DNA from: Amorphophallus konjac
Lineage: Eukaryota > Streptophyta > Magnoliopsida > Alismatales > Araceae
Direction of reading: 5' to 3'
NCBI GenBank assembly: GCA_022559845.1
Contig: CM040121.1
Coordinates: forward strand, 572,000,140 to 572,064,139
Length of the DNA stretch: 64,000 bases
Below the pieces are notes generated by a model, which had not been told where the DNA came from, did not search any database, and worked only from the letters and a program-made list of their open reading frames with translations. Below are positions 53,101 through 62,757 of this stretch, one piece after another; positions within the stretch are counted from its first letter, which is position 1; each line of letters starts with the position of its first letter. The position numbers were made by a program, and so were the translations under genes.

Positions 53101-53918
53101 TAAGGCTGCAAATGAGTTGAGCTGAGTACTACTCTGGTCAAGCTTGATTTGTTTATTATCAAGCTGAGCTTTTAGCAAACTCAGCACTTTGAATACTAAA
53201 CAAGTTGAGTACTACTTTGTTCCAACTCAGCTTGTTTAATAATCAAGCTTAATTTGAACCCTTGAAATACTTAGTAATCTTAAGCTATTTAATATTTACC
53301 AACATATTTAAACTACCAAATGAATGAAACAAGGCATTTATCTCTTATACCTATATATTAATTATGTCTTTAGGTAGGATATGGTTGAATTATAAATGAA
53401 CTACTAAGTGATCATGACTATAATATCTGTTGTGGTTTAGTCCCATGTCGGAAAGGGAGATTCCCTTGATCAATGCCTAGGTTTTGAGTTAGAGATCGGG
53501 CTTCTAGCATGGTATCAGAGCCTCATTTACCATCGGATCCATATGTGGACACGGCCCTACTCGTGATGCGTCCCAAACCGGTTGGTTTGGCGTGAGAGGG
53601 GATGTTGTGGTTTAATCCCGTATTGGAAATCCATGGGAGTCTTTCCTCTATACATGTGGGGATTCCCTCAACTCAATGCCTAAGTTTTGCATTAGAGTTC
53701 GGGTCTCTAACAATATCTAAGAAATATAATCGAGTCTTAGTCAAGTTTGTTCATGAACTAGCCAGATATTTCTATGTTCAAACTAAGTTCATTTTTCAAT
53801 CAAGCCTAAAATTTTGCTCAAGCTTGGCTCATTTACTTAGTCGAATGAGCTGAATTGAGTCATTGTCGAGCCTGTTCACAAGTTGTTTGTCGAGAGTGTC
53901 TATTCACTTGCAACCATA
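53101..53918. mobile_element. hAT-type MITE containing a TRIM
   Basis: The left end TAAGGCTGCAAATGAGTT and the right end (reverse complement) TATGGTTGCAAGTGAA form an imperfect TIR. Flanking 8-mers TCTGAACG (53093-53100) and TCTGAATG (53919-53926) match at 7 of 8. Arms contain GAGCTGAG/CTCAGC words. Without the TRIM and its TSD the element is about 528 bp. Confidence 0.83.
53428..53712 (+). mobile_element. Complete TRIM (miniature LTR retrotransposon)
   Basis: Left LTR 53428-53509 (82 bp) and right LTR 53603-53712 (110 bp) both start TGTTGTGGTTTA and end CTAGCA / CTAACA. PBS TGGTATCAGAGCC (53510-53522) directly follows the left LTR, and a purine tract GAGAGGGGA precedes the right LTR. The perfect TSD ATATC is at 53423-53427 and 53713-53717. 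The left LTR lacks about 28 bases present in the right one. The internal region is about 93 bp and non-coding, so mobilisation would need enzymes from another element. Confidence 0.93.
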
Positions 53919-53926
53919 TCTGAATG

Positions 53927-54140
53927 TGCGGGTGTCTTTGTGTGTGTCTAGATTTATGCACATGGGATGGCATTTCTACAACATCAAATACTATTCCAAA
54001 ATCAAGAAAGAAAGCTTTAATAACGTGATAGTTTCATCTAAAGCTAGAATCAATGGCCTAGTTGAACACTTATAGCAATAACCTAAGAAGTATGATTTTA
54101 CTAGCTTACTATATATACATGTATCATGTATTTACATGTA
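53927..54140. other. AT-rich spacer
   Basis: No supported feature. Confidence 0.5.
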
Positions 54141-54144
54141 TGTT

Positions 54145-54152
<8 letters not shown>

Positions 54153-54187
<35 letters not shown>
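54153..54187. repeat. (TA)n microsatellite
   Basis: A TATATATA run of about 33 bases following TGTGTGTG. Confidence 0.9.
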
Positions 54188-54189
<2 letters not shown>

Positions 54190-54339
54190 AAAACCATCCA
54201 GTACTAATCCTGGAACCAGCCATGCCAGATCAGCGACTATTGGTTTTGGTGTGTTCAAATGGAATAGGCCAGTTTTGAAATCCTTGAGTGAAGGTAGATG
54301 TGCAGATGAAAAATCCTCAACCTCATGTTGCAGCAAGGA

Positions 54340-54730
54340 TGCTTCTACATGTTCATGCATACTTGTATGCATATACATTTGCACATGTGCATCTTGTGTT
54401 ACTGTGGGCATATATTTATGTTTGTGTGCGTACATGCATGCATGTGTTTGTGTGTGGGTGAGTGTTGTGTGTGCGTGTACATGCGTGCATACATGTCCTT
54501 TTTTTTGGGGGGGGGGGGAGTTGTCCTCCATGACTCCGTCACAATGTGCAAACTACTTAGAAAAGATCTTCCCACGCACATATTCATGTTTGACTGTGTA
54601 CATGTGTGCATGTATGTGTTTGTTTGTGGGTGTTTTCCGTGTGCACATACATAAGTGCATGTGTGTGGGTCTATGCATATATTCTGCATGCCCTGGGAAT
54701 GGGGGCCTCCATCACCATGTTTGAATTACC
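54340..54730. repeat. Diverged tandem duplication of TG/CA-rich DNA
   Basis: Two successive segments of about 180 bp each contain GTGCATG/CATGTGTGCATG, TGTGTTTGT(G/T)TGTGGGTG, then a G-run and CCTCCAT...ACTCCGTCACAATGTG-like / CCTCCATCACCATGTTTGAA followed by CTTAGAAAAGATC / CCTAGAGAAGACAC. Alternating purine-pyrimidine steps are frequent. Open frames through it are Cys/Met/Val-rich and not credible. Confidence 0.65.
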
Positions 54731-55330
54731 TAGAGAAGACACATCCAGGTTGTACCTTCAGTCCATTGTTGGGAAATTTGTTGCCATTAAAAACTTTTTC
54801 AACCAAAGCTGTGTTTCTCAATTCTATCACTCCTTCAAAAGATTGTCATATGTACCCTGCTGATGGGTTACACCAAACTCCAATCTCTGAAACACCAATC
54901 TGTAATTCTTGTTCCCGTATCCCGTTAAGGATCACCTTGATGACGGCCTGAACTCTTGGTCCATTCATATTGTCAAATTTCCTTACCAATAATGCCTTTT
55001 CTCTTGCTGTCCCAAATATCTTGGTCATTTATCACCACTGTATGTTTTTCCAGTGAAGGAATCATGTTGCTTTGTACTTCCTGCGATTTTTTTTCATGCA
55101 TATGAACTTTGTTGTGAACTGTTTGAGTATTGCACTATTGCTATAAACTTGCGTATTGACCTGCCTGTTTGTTCAAAGTTAACTTGATGGCTGTAAAGGG
55201 GCACAATCTGCATCATACTTGATCTGGAAAGTAAATTACCTTTCGGTTGTGTTTGTTAACTTAGTTTCTATGTTTTCTTTTCTACCAGTTCTTTTATATG
55301 CTTTCTAATGCACATATCCTATTTATGTTC
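54731..55330. other. Unassigned spacer
   Basis: No feature supported. TTCCTCTCTGCAG at its right edge (ending about 55341) looks like a splice acceptor. Confidence 0.4.
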
Positions 55331-55341
55331 CTCTCTGCAGC

Positions 55342-55980
55342 AATGCTCCAACGGCAGTTGGGCAACCCATGTAACGACAGGCTGTACTCTTGGTTGGTGG
55401 TGTTTGTGCCGCTGGCACTCTTGAGGCCTTCCTTGGGTGGCTTGTCAGAAAATGCTCTACTATCTTTTGGGAAAGCCTGGAACAATTTGGCCTAGAAATT
55501 TGTACACCTCCAGTGTGCATAGAGAAATATTGGTCACTTTAAGTAGAAATCCATCTGGGTCTCTTCATCTTCGCAACCAAATGAATTTCAGGTCATTAAG
55601 TTACATGCATGCCGAACATTGGGAACAAGCTGAGATAGTACTGTGGTTCTGATCTTCTGAAAAGGGCATTTCGCTGCACTTTCATTTCATGTTTAGCAAT
55701 TATATTGGATGCAGATCAACCTGAACCTGTTAATATGGTTGTTGGTTGATACCATGCGACCAATCAGTTGGATCAGCTGTATCCACCCCTGGTTCCATTT
55801 CATTTGGGACATGAACCAGGATTTTGTTGCTTTGGAGTTGAGATACCATTTGTTGGGGGATTGGGCAGTTCTTTGCCTGCCATGTTTAGTTAGAAGGCAC
55901 TCAATGGTATCCGGCTCTTTAATGCAGAGAATTACATTAAAGATATAGTGCCATCTGCCACGACGTTATACACCTACCTA
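55342..55980 (+). pseudogene. Exon-like segment of an unidentified gene
   Basis: After the acceptor-like TCCTCTCTGCAG, one forward frame runs with few stops: VGQPM, a stop, RQAVLLVGGVCAAGTLEAF, LGWLVRKCSTIFWESLEQF; later DADQPEPVNMVVG, LYPPLVPFHLGHEPGF and GGLGSSLPAMF. I recognise no family. It may be a decayed host gene or a non-coding transcript. Low confidence. Confidence 0.2.
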
Positions 55981-56695
55981 TACAGTTTGTGGTTTCCCTG
56001 AAGTTGTTGCATCTCACATGTTGAAAGCAATCTTGTACCCACGAAATCTATTATTTAACCTGGCTATTCTGTGCAGATTTGAAGTTTGATGATCTAATTT
56101 TCTTAGAGAAAGATGTCAGATGCCAGCAACTCGAGTGGGACTAGCATTATCCACAGACCAACCGACAATATCTGCTTCTCTTTTAAGCCTTCTTCCCATT
56201 TGGTCTATGTGGTTGGATGCTGACCACACTGTGTTTCCCCTCCCAGTTCAATTATTCAAGGTCACAAGATTAATGGCAATCTTATCTGCTTTCAGCAAAC
56301 CTAACAAGATTTGCATCACATCCCTTTTAGTCATGCCCCACTGGTAGATCTTGGCATCCAAAGAAGAAAGGTAAAATGGTAAAAAAAAAGTGAGATGGAG
56401 AAAATCCCCAGTGTGGTCTTCTTTGGAAGGCGTCGATGATGTCATGGACTCCTTTTGATTTTTTTTAATACTTTTGAAGTGTTTTCAACCCTGTAACTTG
56501 CAAGCACCCAAGTTGACGTTTCAATGAAGGGATTCAGAGATCCTGCTGTCCCTCTACTTAAATTCTTCCTGAACTGTATCCCCGAACATCTCTTTGAAAA
56601 TGAAAGGTCACATAAGAAAAGAATAAAGTAATTAAGGCTAAAGATTATGTGTCTTGAGGTTGCACACACTTTTCACTTCATGGTCTCGTTGCACA
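55981..56695. other. Unassigned spacer
   Basis: No convincing gene. A forward frame at 56120-56347 is open, but no domain is recognised. Confidence 0.4.
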
Positions 56696-57230
56696 TGGTT
56701 AGTTCACCCGGTGTGACTCGCACCGACTCGGATGTATTGTATCGGATTTGAGAGAAATCGATCTCAGATCCGTCTTGAATCGATTGAGTCGGGATGATTT
56801 ATCACTGTAACAGTCGGTCGGTGGCGCGATCAAGTCAATTTTCAACGTGTTTGCGTGGTAAAGAGGTGGATTGATCATCGAAGAAGTTTAAGGAGACGAT
56901 TTTGGTTTGATTCGAGACGTTTTAAGGTCGATTTGAGTTGGGAGGAGGGGCATTGTCGGTCGGGTGGGAGGTTGTCGGCATGGGGGAGGTGGCTACTCGG
57001 GTTGGGGGGTTGAGGGGGGGGGGGGGAGTTTGTCTACAAGTAAGGGGCCGCCAGAGCGGGGGAAGAAAGAGGATGCCTAGGTGAGGGTGGGGGGAGGATG
57101 TGGTAGACTCAGAGAGTTGGCTCGAATCGTATGCGACTCGAGGATACCGTACCAGATCAAGGCGATCCTGATTCGATACGGATCACCAAGCCGGCGAACT
57201 TTGTTGCATATACCGTTCAAAGTTGGCATG
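56696..57230. mobile_element. Possible decayed MITE-like repeat
   Basis: The ends share GACTCG and GATTCGATACGGAT / GTATTGTATCGGAT words in opposite orientation (about 56715-56750 and 57130-57190), around G-rich DNA with a G13 run near 57015. Boundaries and TSD are not resolved. Confidence 0.3.
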
Positions 57231-58660
57231 TTTGGGTTTTTCTTAGATCTATTTTGTGTTTATTGAATTGCAGCCCATTACATTGTACGAGTGATTCATA
57301 CAAGTGCATCGAACTTTCCATGAACCCTGAACCCTCCTCCGAAGAGCTCACGACAGAATAGAGGAAAGAAAAGAGGGGTGGGTGGGGGGAGTTGCCGAAC
57401 ATTGGATTTTCATGTGATTGGGTGCCCTCAATGCGTCAACCAGTCCATATAAAGCCTTTTGGCCACTTAACAAAATGAGTTTAATCCTCTAGTCTTGTAA
57501 GCTTAATTCTTAAGACCCAAGGCTACTTTCTTCCTGAAAAAAAACAATTTGACCCCCCCCCCCCCCCAAAAAAAAAAATATGGGAACACTTCCTCCCCGG
57601 TTGCACACTGATGTAAGGAGAGTTCCATCCTCCTTTAGTAGCCTGTGACTCATGGCTTCACCGCTTTGGCAACATGCTGGTGAGTGTTGGTAGGGATTAT
57701 AGGTTTTCTTTCTGTCATGGCAGACACCTTTAGGAGATAATAGTAACTAATCTCCAACATGGTTCCCCTTTGGTGGAATTGGCGAACACGTTCACCCAGC
57801 CCACAACTTAATTGTCTCACGACCTGGCCTCTCTGGAGCTGCAACTTTTTGTTCTGGGGTGCCCATCAGATCTTTGTGGTCGCCGTTAATCTCCATGTTC
57901 ATGAAATATTGCGCCTCTTGAATGGTTTAAAAGTTATCGAGACAGTTGCGAGATATTTATAAATCTCATAAGATGTAAATCTTAAGACACGGCGAGATAT
58001 AAGTCTCGATAATATATTGAGATAGTAAATACGTCGAGACATATCACCTCAATCAACAAAATACGTTAAATCTCAAGTAAATGAAAGGCACATATGTCTC
58101 GAGATTTTTTTTTCCTGTGCCTCAGACTTTAGTGTCTTTGAAACGCCGACTTTTCAAACAATGACGTTGCCCTTCATAGTTTCCTGACTCCCGGACGGAT
58201 TGTGGGCATCCATTTGACAATACATTAGACATTTTTCATTGTAGTGGCCTGTGCACTGTCTGCCAAGGTTTCTTCTGATCAGAGATCTTTTCTTTGATGG
58301 CTAAGAACTAGCTTTTGCTGTAATGACATTACGATCTCCCATGTAAAAAAGAATAGGGGGTGGCCAATGGTGTCTTCTTACATACGAGTGAGTGAAGGCT
58401 AAGCTAGAAAGCGGGAAAAGAAGGGGGGCGGGGGTGCTTAATCAAGGGCCTCTGCCGCTTTAATTAGCTTTTCTCCACCTCCCATGCATCCACCGTCTTG
58501 TGGGGGTTAAAATAATTGGATTTGTAATGCGGCAATAATGATCCGCCTTTGCTTCTTCGTACGAGGGCTGTCATGTCATCACATTTCCTCTCCTATGTCA
58601 ACACGGGGATTGGGGATCGAGTTTAAAAGCTGGGGGTTTCATGTGAATCACCCTCTCGGT
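57231..58660. other. Spacer with homopolymer runs
   Basis: Includes (C)15(A)11 at about 57554-57580 and a block at 57930-58110 where GAGAT/TCTCGA words repeat in both orientations. No supported gene. Confidence 0.45.
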
Positions 58661-58667
58661 GTCTACG

Positions 58668-59213
58668 TAGGGCTGTTAATGGGTCGGATTCGGATTAAAT
58701 TTAAGTTGGTCTAATTCAGACATGACTTATCAATATTAAAGTTCGAGTCTGACTCGGGCCCGAACTAGTTAGGTCGAGCTGGATCGGATCCGATACGATT
58801 AAAAAATTATAAAGTCCAACTAAAGTCTGGCTCGGCTCGACAACTTAAATAAAAAATAAAAAATAATAATTTAATGATTTAATAATATAAAACGTATAAT
58901 CTCATTAAATCAACTAAAATTTTAATATTAATTATATAATTGGTAGGAAATAGAGTTTTAATTTTTTTAATTAAGTAAAATAATATAATTTTAACTAAGT
59001 AATTTTTTAAAATTTGAAGGAAGAAAAAAAAGAGAACGGGTCGAGTCAGCATGCGGGTCGAACTTAAAAGCCGAGCCCAGCCTGCGAGCTTAGTCAGGCA
59101 GGACTTTTAAGCTCAGTTAAGAATCCACGGGTCTAAAAAGATCTTGCGACCCGACCCAAAATTAGATTAAGTCCGCAGACTTATCGAGTCAGTCCGATCC
59201 ATTGACAATCTTA
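58668..59213. mobile_element. hAT-type MITE, decayed second copy
   Basis: Starts TAGGGCTGTTAATGGGTCGG and ends CCATTGACAATCTTA. The order of blocks follows 14883-15407 throughout (for example ACTTATCAATATTAAAG, then an AT-rich centre with TATAATCTCA(C/T)TAAAT and AAGTAAAATAATATAATTTT). Many GGGCCC-type words of the first copy appear here as GGATTC/AATCC, consistent with C-to-T decay. Flanks TGTCTACG / TGCGTATG match at 5 of 8. Confidence 0.85.
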
Positions 59214-59330
59214 TGCGTATGCTACGAAACCTGCCCGGATATATGTCCATCTTATTAATGTTAGGAGAAGAAAGGTTTCGTCTCCCTCCACCTCCTCTCT
59301 CTCTCTCTCTCTGGCAAATGGTAATACCAA

Positions 59331-59500
59331 AAGTCTCTTTAATTTGTAAAGGGCACCGGTTTGATGGATGATAGGGCCGGGTGGGGTGGGAGGGGGGGCC
59401 GGTGGGGGTTTGAAAGTCTCTTTAATTTGTAAAGGGCACCGGTTTGATGGATGATAGGGCCGGGTGGGGTGGGGGGGGGGGGGGAGGGGGCCGGTGGGGG
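59331..59500. repeat. 83-bp tandem duplication
   Basis: AAGTCTCTTTAATTTGTAAA starts copies at 59331 and 59414. Both continue identically through GGATGATAGGGCCGGGTGGG into G-runs of different length. Confidence 0.92.
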
Positions 59501-59614
59501 TTTGGGCAATTGGGTGGTTGATATAAAGCATCCGGGTCAAATCCCTTGGCAAGTGGATAAGTTCCTTCAGCACCCCCATATAGTTCTTCTGCACAGTACC
59601 GAGCAAGGCATATA

Positions 59615-59645
59615 TATTATATTATATATATATATATATATATAT
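59615..59645. repeat. (TA)n microsatellite
   Basis: TATATA run. Confidence 0.85.
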
Positions 59646-59749
59646 TGGGTGGAAGGAAGCATCATCTTGAAATCTGGTTTCTTCTTCTCCCAATTGCCAC
59701 CCAACTTTGTTGGTGGGTGATCAACGACGGCCTTCCTTTCAGCTTCCTC

Positions 59750-61652
59750 ACTCATGACGATACATACATATTTATATGTATATAGTGCCGATGAGCGACG
59801 TCACGCCTGCTCGGCGCCGGAGGGCTTGGCCAATTAGTCGATCGGTGACGAGTCACCCATGCACGTGTCGCAGCCTCACACACGCGTACTCAAAGCAGTG
59901 CAGTGAAAACGGCCGTACGTGATCGGAATGTGACGTGCAGTCACCCACGACGACCAATCGTTGTGTGCATGGTTGGTAGGCGTATGTCCAGTCTCATCGA
60001 TCATGCAGAGGAATGCCATCCTCCATTAGTGGAGCTCCCCGGCCCGAGATTCCCAATTGACGGTTGTGGTTGACCACTGCGAAGCAGCAAGTTGCGAAGG
60101 CCAAGCAAACATCGTCGGTCAATATATGCAGTGGGATTAGGGTCATAAAATCAATCTTATATTGAATATTGAGAAAATAATCGAGTACTTATAAGGTTGA
60201 TACTACACCTCTTAATCTAAGAGAATCTGTTTACAAAGATAAAATCTCATCTCGAATCGATCTGGGCACAATATTTCTTGGGATATCAAGACGCATCTCA
60301 CATCCATAATATATATCTGACATAGTGATGGGGATAAAAACGGACGGTCCACTCGAGTCCAATGTGTTAGAGAGAGAGAGAGAGAGCTAATTTTGTACCC
60401 TTTCGAAGAATACCCAAAGATCGAAATATCTTAGGTCACGTTTGAGAAGGCATGATTCCTCGACGTTTGAGCTCAAATATCTCGATAAATTTTAATTTTT
60501 ACCGCACGTGATCCATGCGCCTGGACTTTTGAGTTGAGAGAAAAAACTCAGGAAATAGAACCCAGGCACAAATCGAGCCTCCGTTGTGAATCTTGAGAAG
60601 CAGGTGTTGAGAGGATTTTAAAAATTTTAAATGATTAGAAATCTTCACCTCGTCAAAGATTTTTGTGAGAATGGAGAAGTTAAGTGTCTTCCCAAACGCG
60701 ACCTTAATTTCATTCACCTCCCTCAATCAAAAGCTTGATGTTGTTGCATTAAACTTCCCTTTCCCTCGCTCACTTAATTCATATATAATACAAAATTCTT
60801 CTCTTTTCTTCCCATAAATGGGATTTTCTCTTTTCTTGGAGGAGGGGGGGGGGCACACACCCCAATATATATATATATATATGTATATATTCCACTGGGG
60901 AGAGGGAAAGGAATGGGAGAATCTATCTGTGGCTCCACACCTACCTACAATGGCTCTCCAGCCACTTCTGCCCCTTGTCCTCATCAATTAACATGGCTCC
61001 TCAGCTTCTCTGAAAGGCCAATCACATCCATAGGTATCTCTTCTCCCACTCCATGGCGCCACTCTGTTATCCCCATGAAGTTTCCTTCCTCCTTCGTCTT
61101 CTGTAAACTCCTACAGGAATTATGTATATATATATGCCTGAAGCATATATATGTGATACATTAATTCACTAGCTAGTATTCTTAATTAACAGAATGATAC
61201 CTTATTCCAAATTAAACCTCCCATGCATATCCTACCTCTGTATGTATATATATATGTGTGTGTGTGTGTGTACGTGTGACTGGAATTTGTTCCTCATCGC
61301 GTGAGATTCTCGATCCATTTTCTCTAATTAATAATCTCTAGCTAGTTGACATGCAGTACTGCATGCACATCTTGACCAGGTCTCAATTAATTAAGCCCCA
61401 GTTAGTTAATTATAAGCCGGCTTGAAAGCATCTAATTTTTTATGTATCTTTGGTGAGAGCAAATTAAAGTCGACGACATATGCTAGCTATTCTTAATCAT
61501 ATATACACATTGTTTTATCAAACTCATTACTTACTAATTACTAATTAATTTCTTCATGGGGACTCAAAGTTAATCACACGTACACAACCTTCTGCATGTC
61601 TTTGGGCAAACAGTTAATCAATTAATTTGTAGTGTTTGATCTATATATGCGC
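59750..61652. other. Intergenic DNA, no gene recognised
   Basis: Less repetitive than the rest. Contains CCAAT and TGACG words (59820-59990), a (GA)n run (60369-60386), a G10 run (60844) next to a TA microsatellite (60865-60885) and a (TG)n (61255-61272). It might include promoter or UTR DNA of a host gene beyond the window, but nothing is demonstrable. No known microRNA core was seen. Confidence 0.4.
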
Positions 61653-61670
61653 CACTACAAGAAAAATCGC
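61653..61670. repeat. CACTA terminal inverted repeat (left)
   Basis: CACTACAAGAAAAATCGC. The terminal CACTACAAGAAAA is shared by many plant CACTA elements and is the transposase cleavage end. Confidence 0.92.
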
Positions 61671-62210
61671 AGATAGCGACCGACCTAGCGGTCGCTATTC
61701 AGTCGTAGATCGGTCGCAAATATACATTGCGACCGAACAGATACTATCTAGCGACCGAATATGTCGGTCGCTATATAATAGTCGCTATATAGCGACCGAC
61801 ATAATTCGGTCGCAGTATCAGTCGTTACCAGAGACCGATTATAATCGGTCGCCTGTCCGGTCGCTAATAATTCGGTCGCCATTCAGTCTCTATTCGGTCG
61901 CTACATTTGTTGTATTTTAAAAAATAAAATTAACCTATCGGATTAAGTCGGTCTCAATTCGGTCGCTATTCGGTCGCTAATTATGTTGTATTTTTAAAAA
62001 ATAAAATTAACCTATCGGATTTATTCGGTCTCAATTCGGTCGCCAGTCGGTCGCTAAATTTGTTGTATTTTTAAAAATAAAATTAAACTATCGGATTGAT
62101 TCGGTGGCTAGTCGGTCGCCAGTCGGTCGCCAAGTATAATTATTTAATAAAAGAAATATAACGTATAGTCGCTATTCGGTCGCAATTCAGTCTCCATGCG
62201 GTCGCTAATT
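61671..62210. repeat. CACTA subterminal repeats
   Basis: Dense short repeats of TCGGTCGC(T/C)A and its complement TAGCGACCGA, more than twenty copies. The first 200 bases include palindromes such as 61749-61773 (TAGCGACCGA/TCGGTCGCTA) and ATAGCGACC/GGTCGCTAT near 61673-61698. Farther in, direct copies alternate with GTTGTATTTTTAAAAAATAA blocks about 85 bases apart. In CACTA elements such motifs bind the TNPA-type protein. Confidence 0.9.
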
Positions 62211-62498
62211 TTGCATTATTTTTTTTTTAAAAATTTATTTAAACTGATAAATAAATTACCTGATAAATAACAAATTCATAACATAAATATAAAATCAACT
62301 ACACAGACAACAATATCGACAAATCTCAAATTCATCACATACAAACACCTGATAAATAACAATTTCATAAAACAATAATAAATCAACTACACGGATCACA
62401 ATCTCCACGAACCTCAAATTACACACAATTAAAATAAAATCACAAATTAATCATACATCCATAATAATAAAATGACAACATACACAACTAAAATAAAA
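62211..62498. other. AT-rich 3' region of the CACTA gene
   Basis: Contains a repeated ACCTGATAAATAACAA(A/T)TTCATAA segment (about 62260 and 62348). It probably serves as the 3' UTR of the reverse-strand transcript. Confidence 0.4.
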
Positions 62499-62591
62499 TC
62501 ACAAATCCTCCACATATGTCTCATCCTGGTCGTCGTCTCGTCCAACATCATCCTGGTCGTCGTCTCGTCCAACATCTCGCGACGGATGATC
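62499..62591 (-). CDS. Terminal exon of a CACTA-encoded protein
   Basis: On the reverse strand, a splice acceptor (TTTAAATGATATACAG) precedes an exon starting DHPSRDVGRDD and ending ETYVEDL with TGA at 62499-62501. It is 30 residues long and strongly acidic, with an internal 27-bp duplication giving DVGRDDDQD twice. Position at one end of the element, transcribed toward the terminus, fits the last exon of a CACTA gene (TNP-type). The rest of the gene would lie to the right, beyond the satellite array. I cannot tell which TNP protein it is. Confidence 0.55.
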   Translation of the reverse strand, partial: DHPSRDVGRDDDQDDVGRDDDQDETYVEDL

Positions 62592-62757
62592 CTGTATATC
62601 ATTTAAAAAAATTATAATCAAATCCTTAATAAAGAAATCAAGCATTAACAAGACTTAATAAAGAAATCAAGCATTAACAAGAGTATGCCAATAGTTTAAG
62701 CCAGCTCATTTTCATATATATAAATACACACACACAATATAAGTTCAAATTTCATCT
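62592..62757. other. Intron-like sequence
   Basis: AT-rich DNA between the exon and the satellite. Contains a short direct repeat (TAATAAAGAAATCAAGCATT twice near 62621 and 62650). Confidence 0.5.

Noticed and set aside
54251..54724. 157-codon Cys-rich forward frame
   Set aside because: Product of TGTG/TGCATG repeats; codon content follows the repeat.
60900..61180. Possible microRNA precursor or small coding gene
   Set aside because: No known mature microRNA core and no convincing foldback or conserved peptide.
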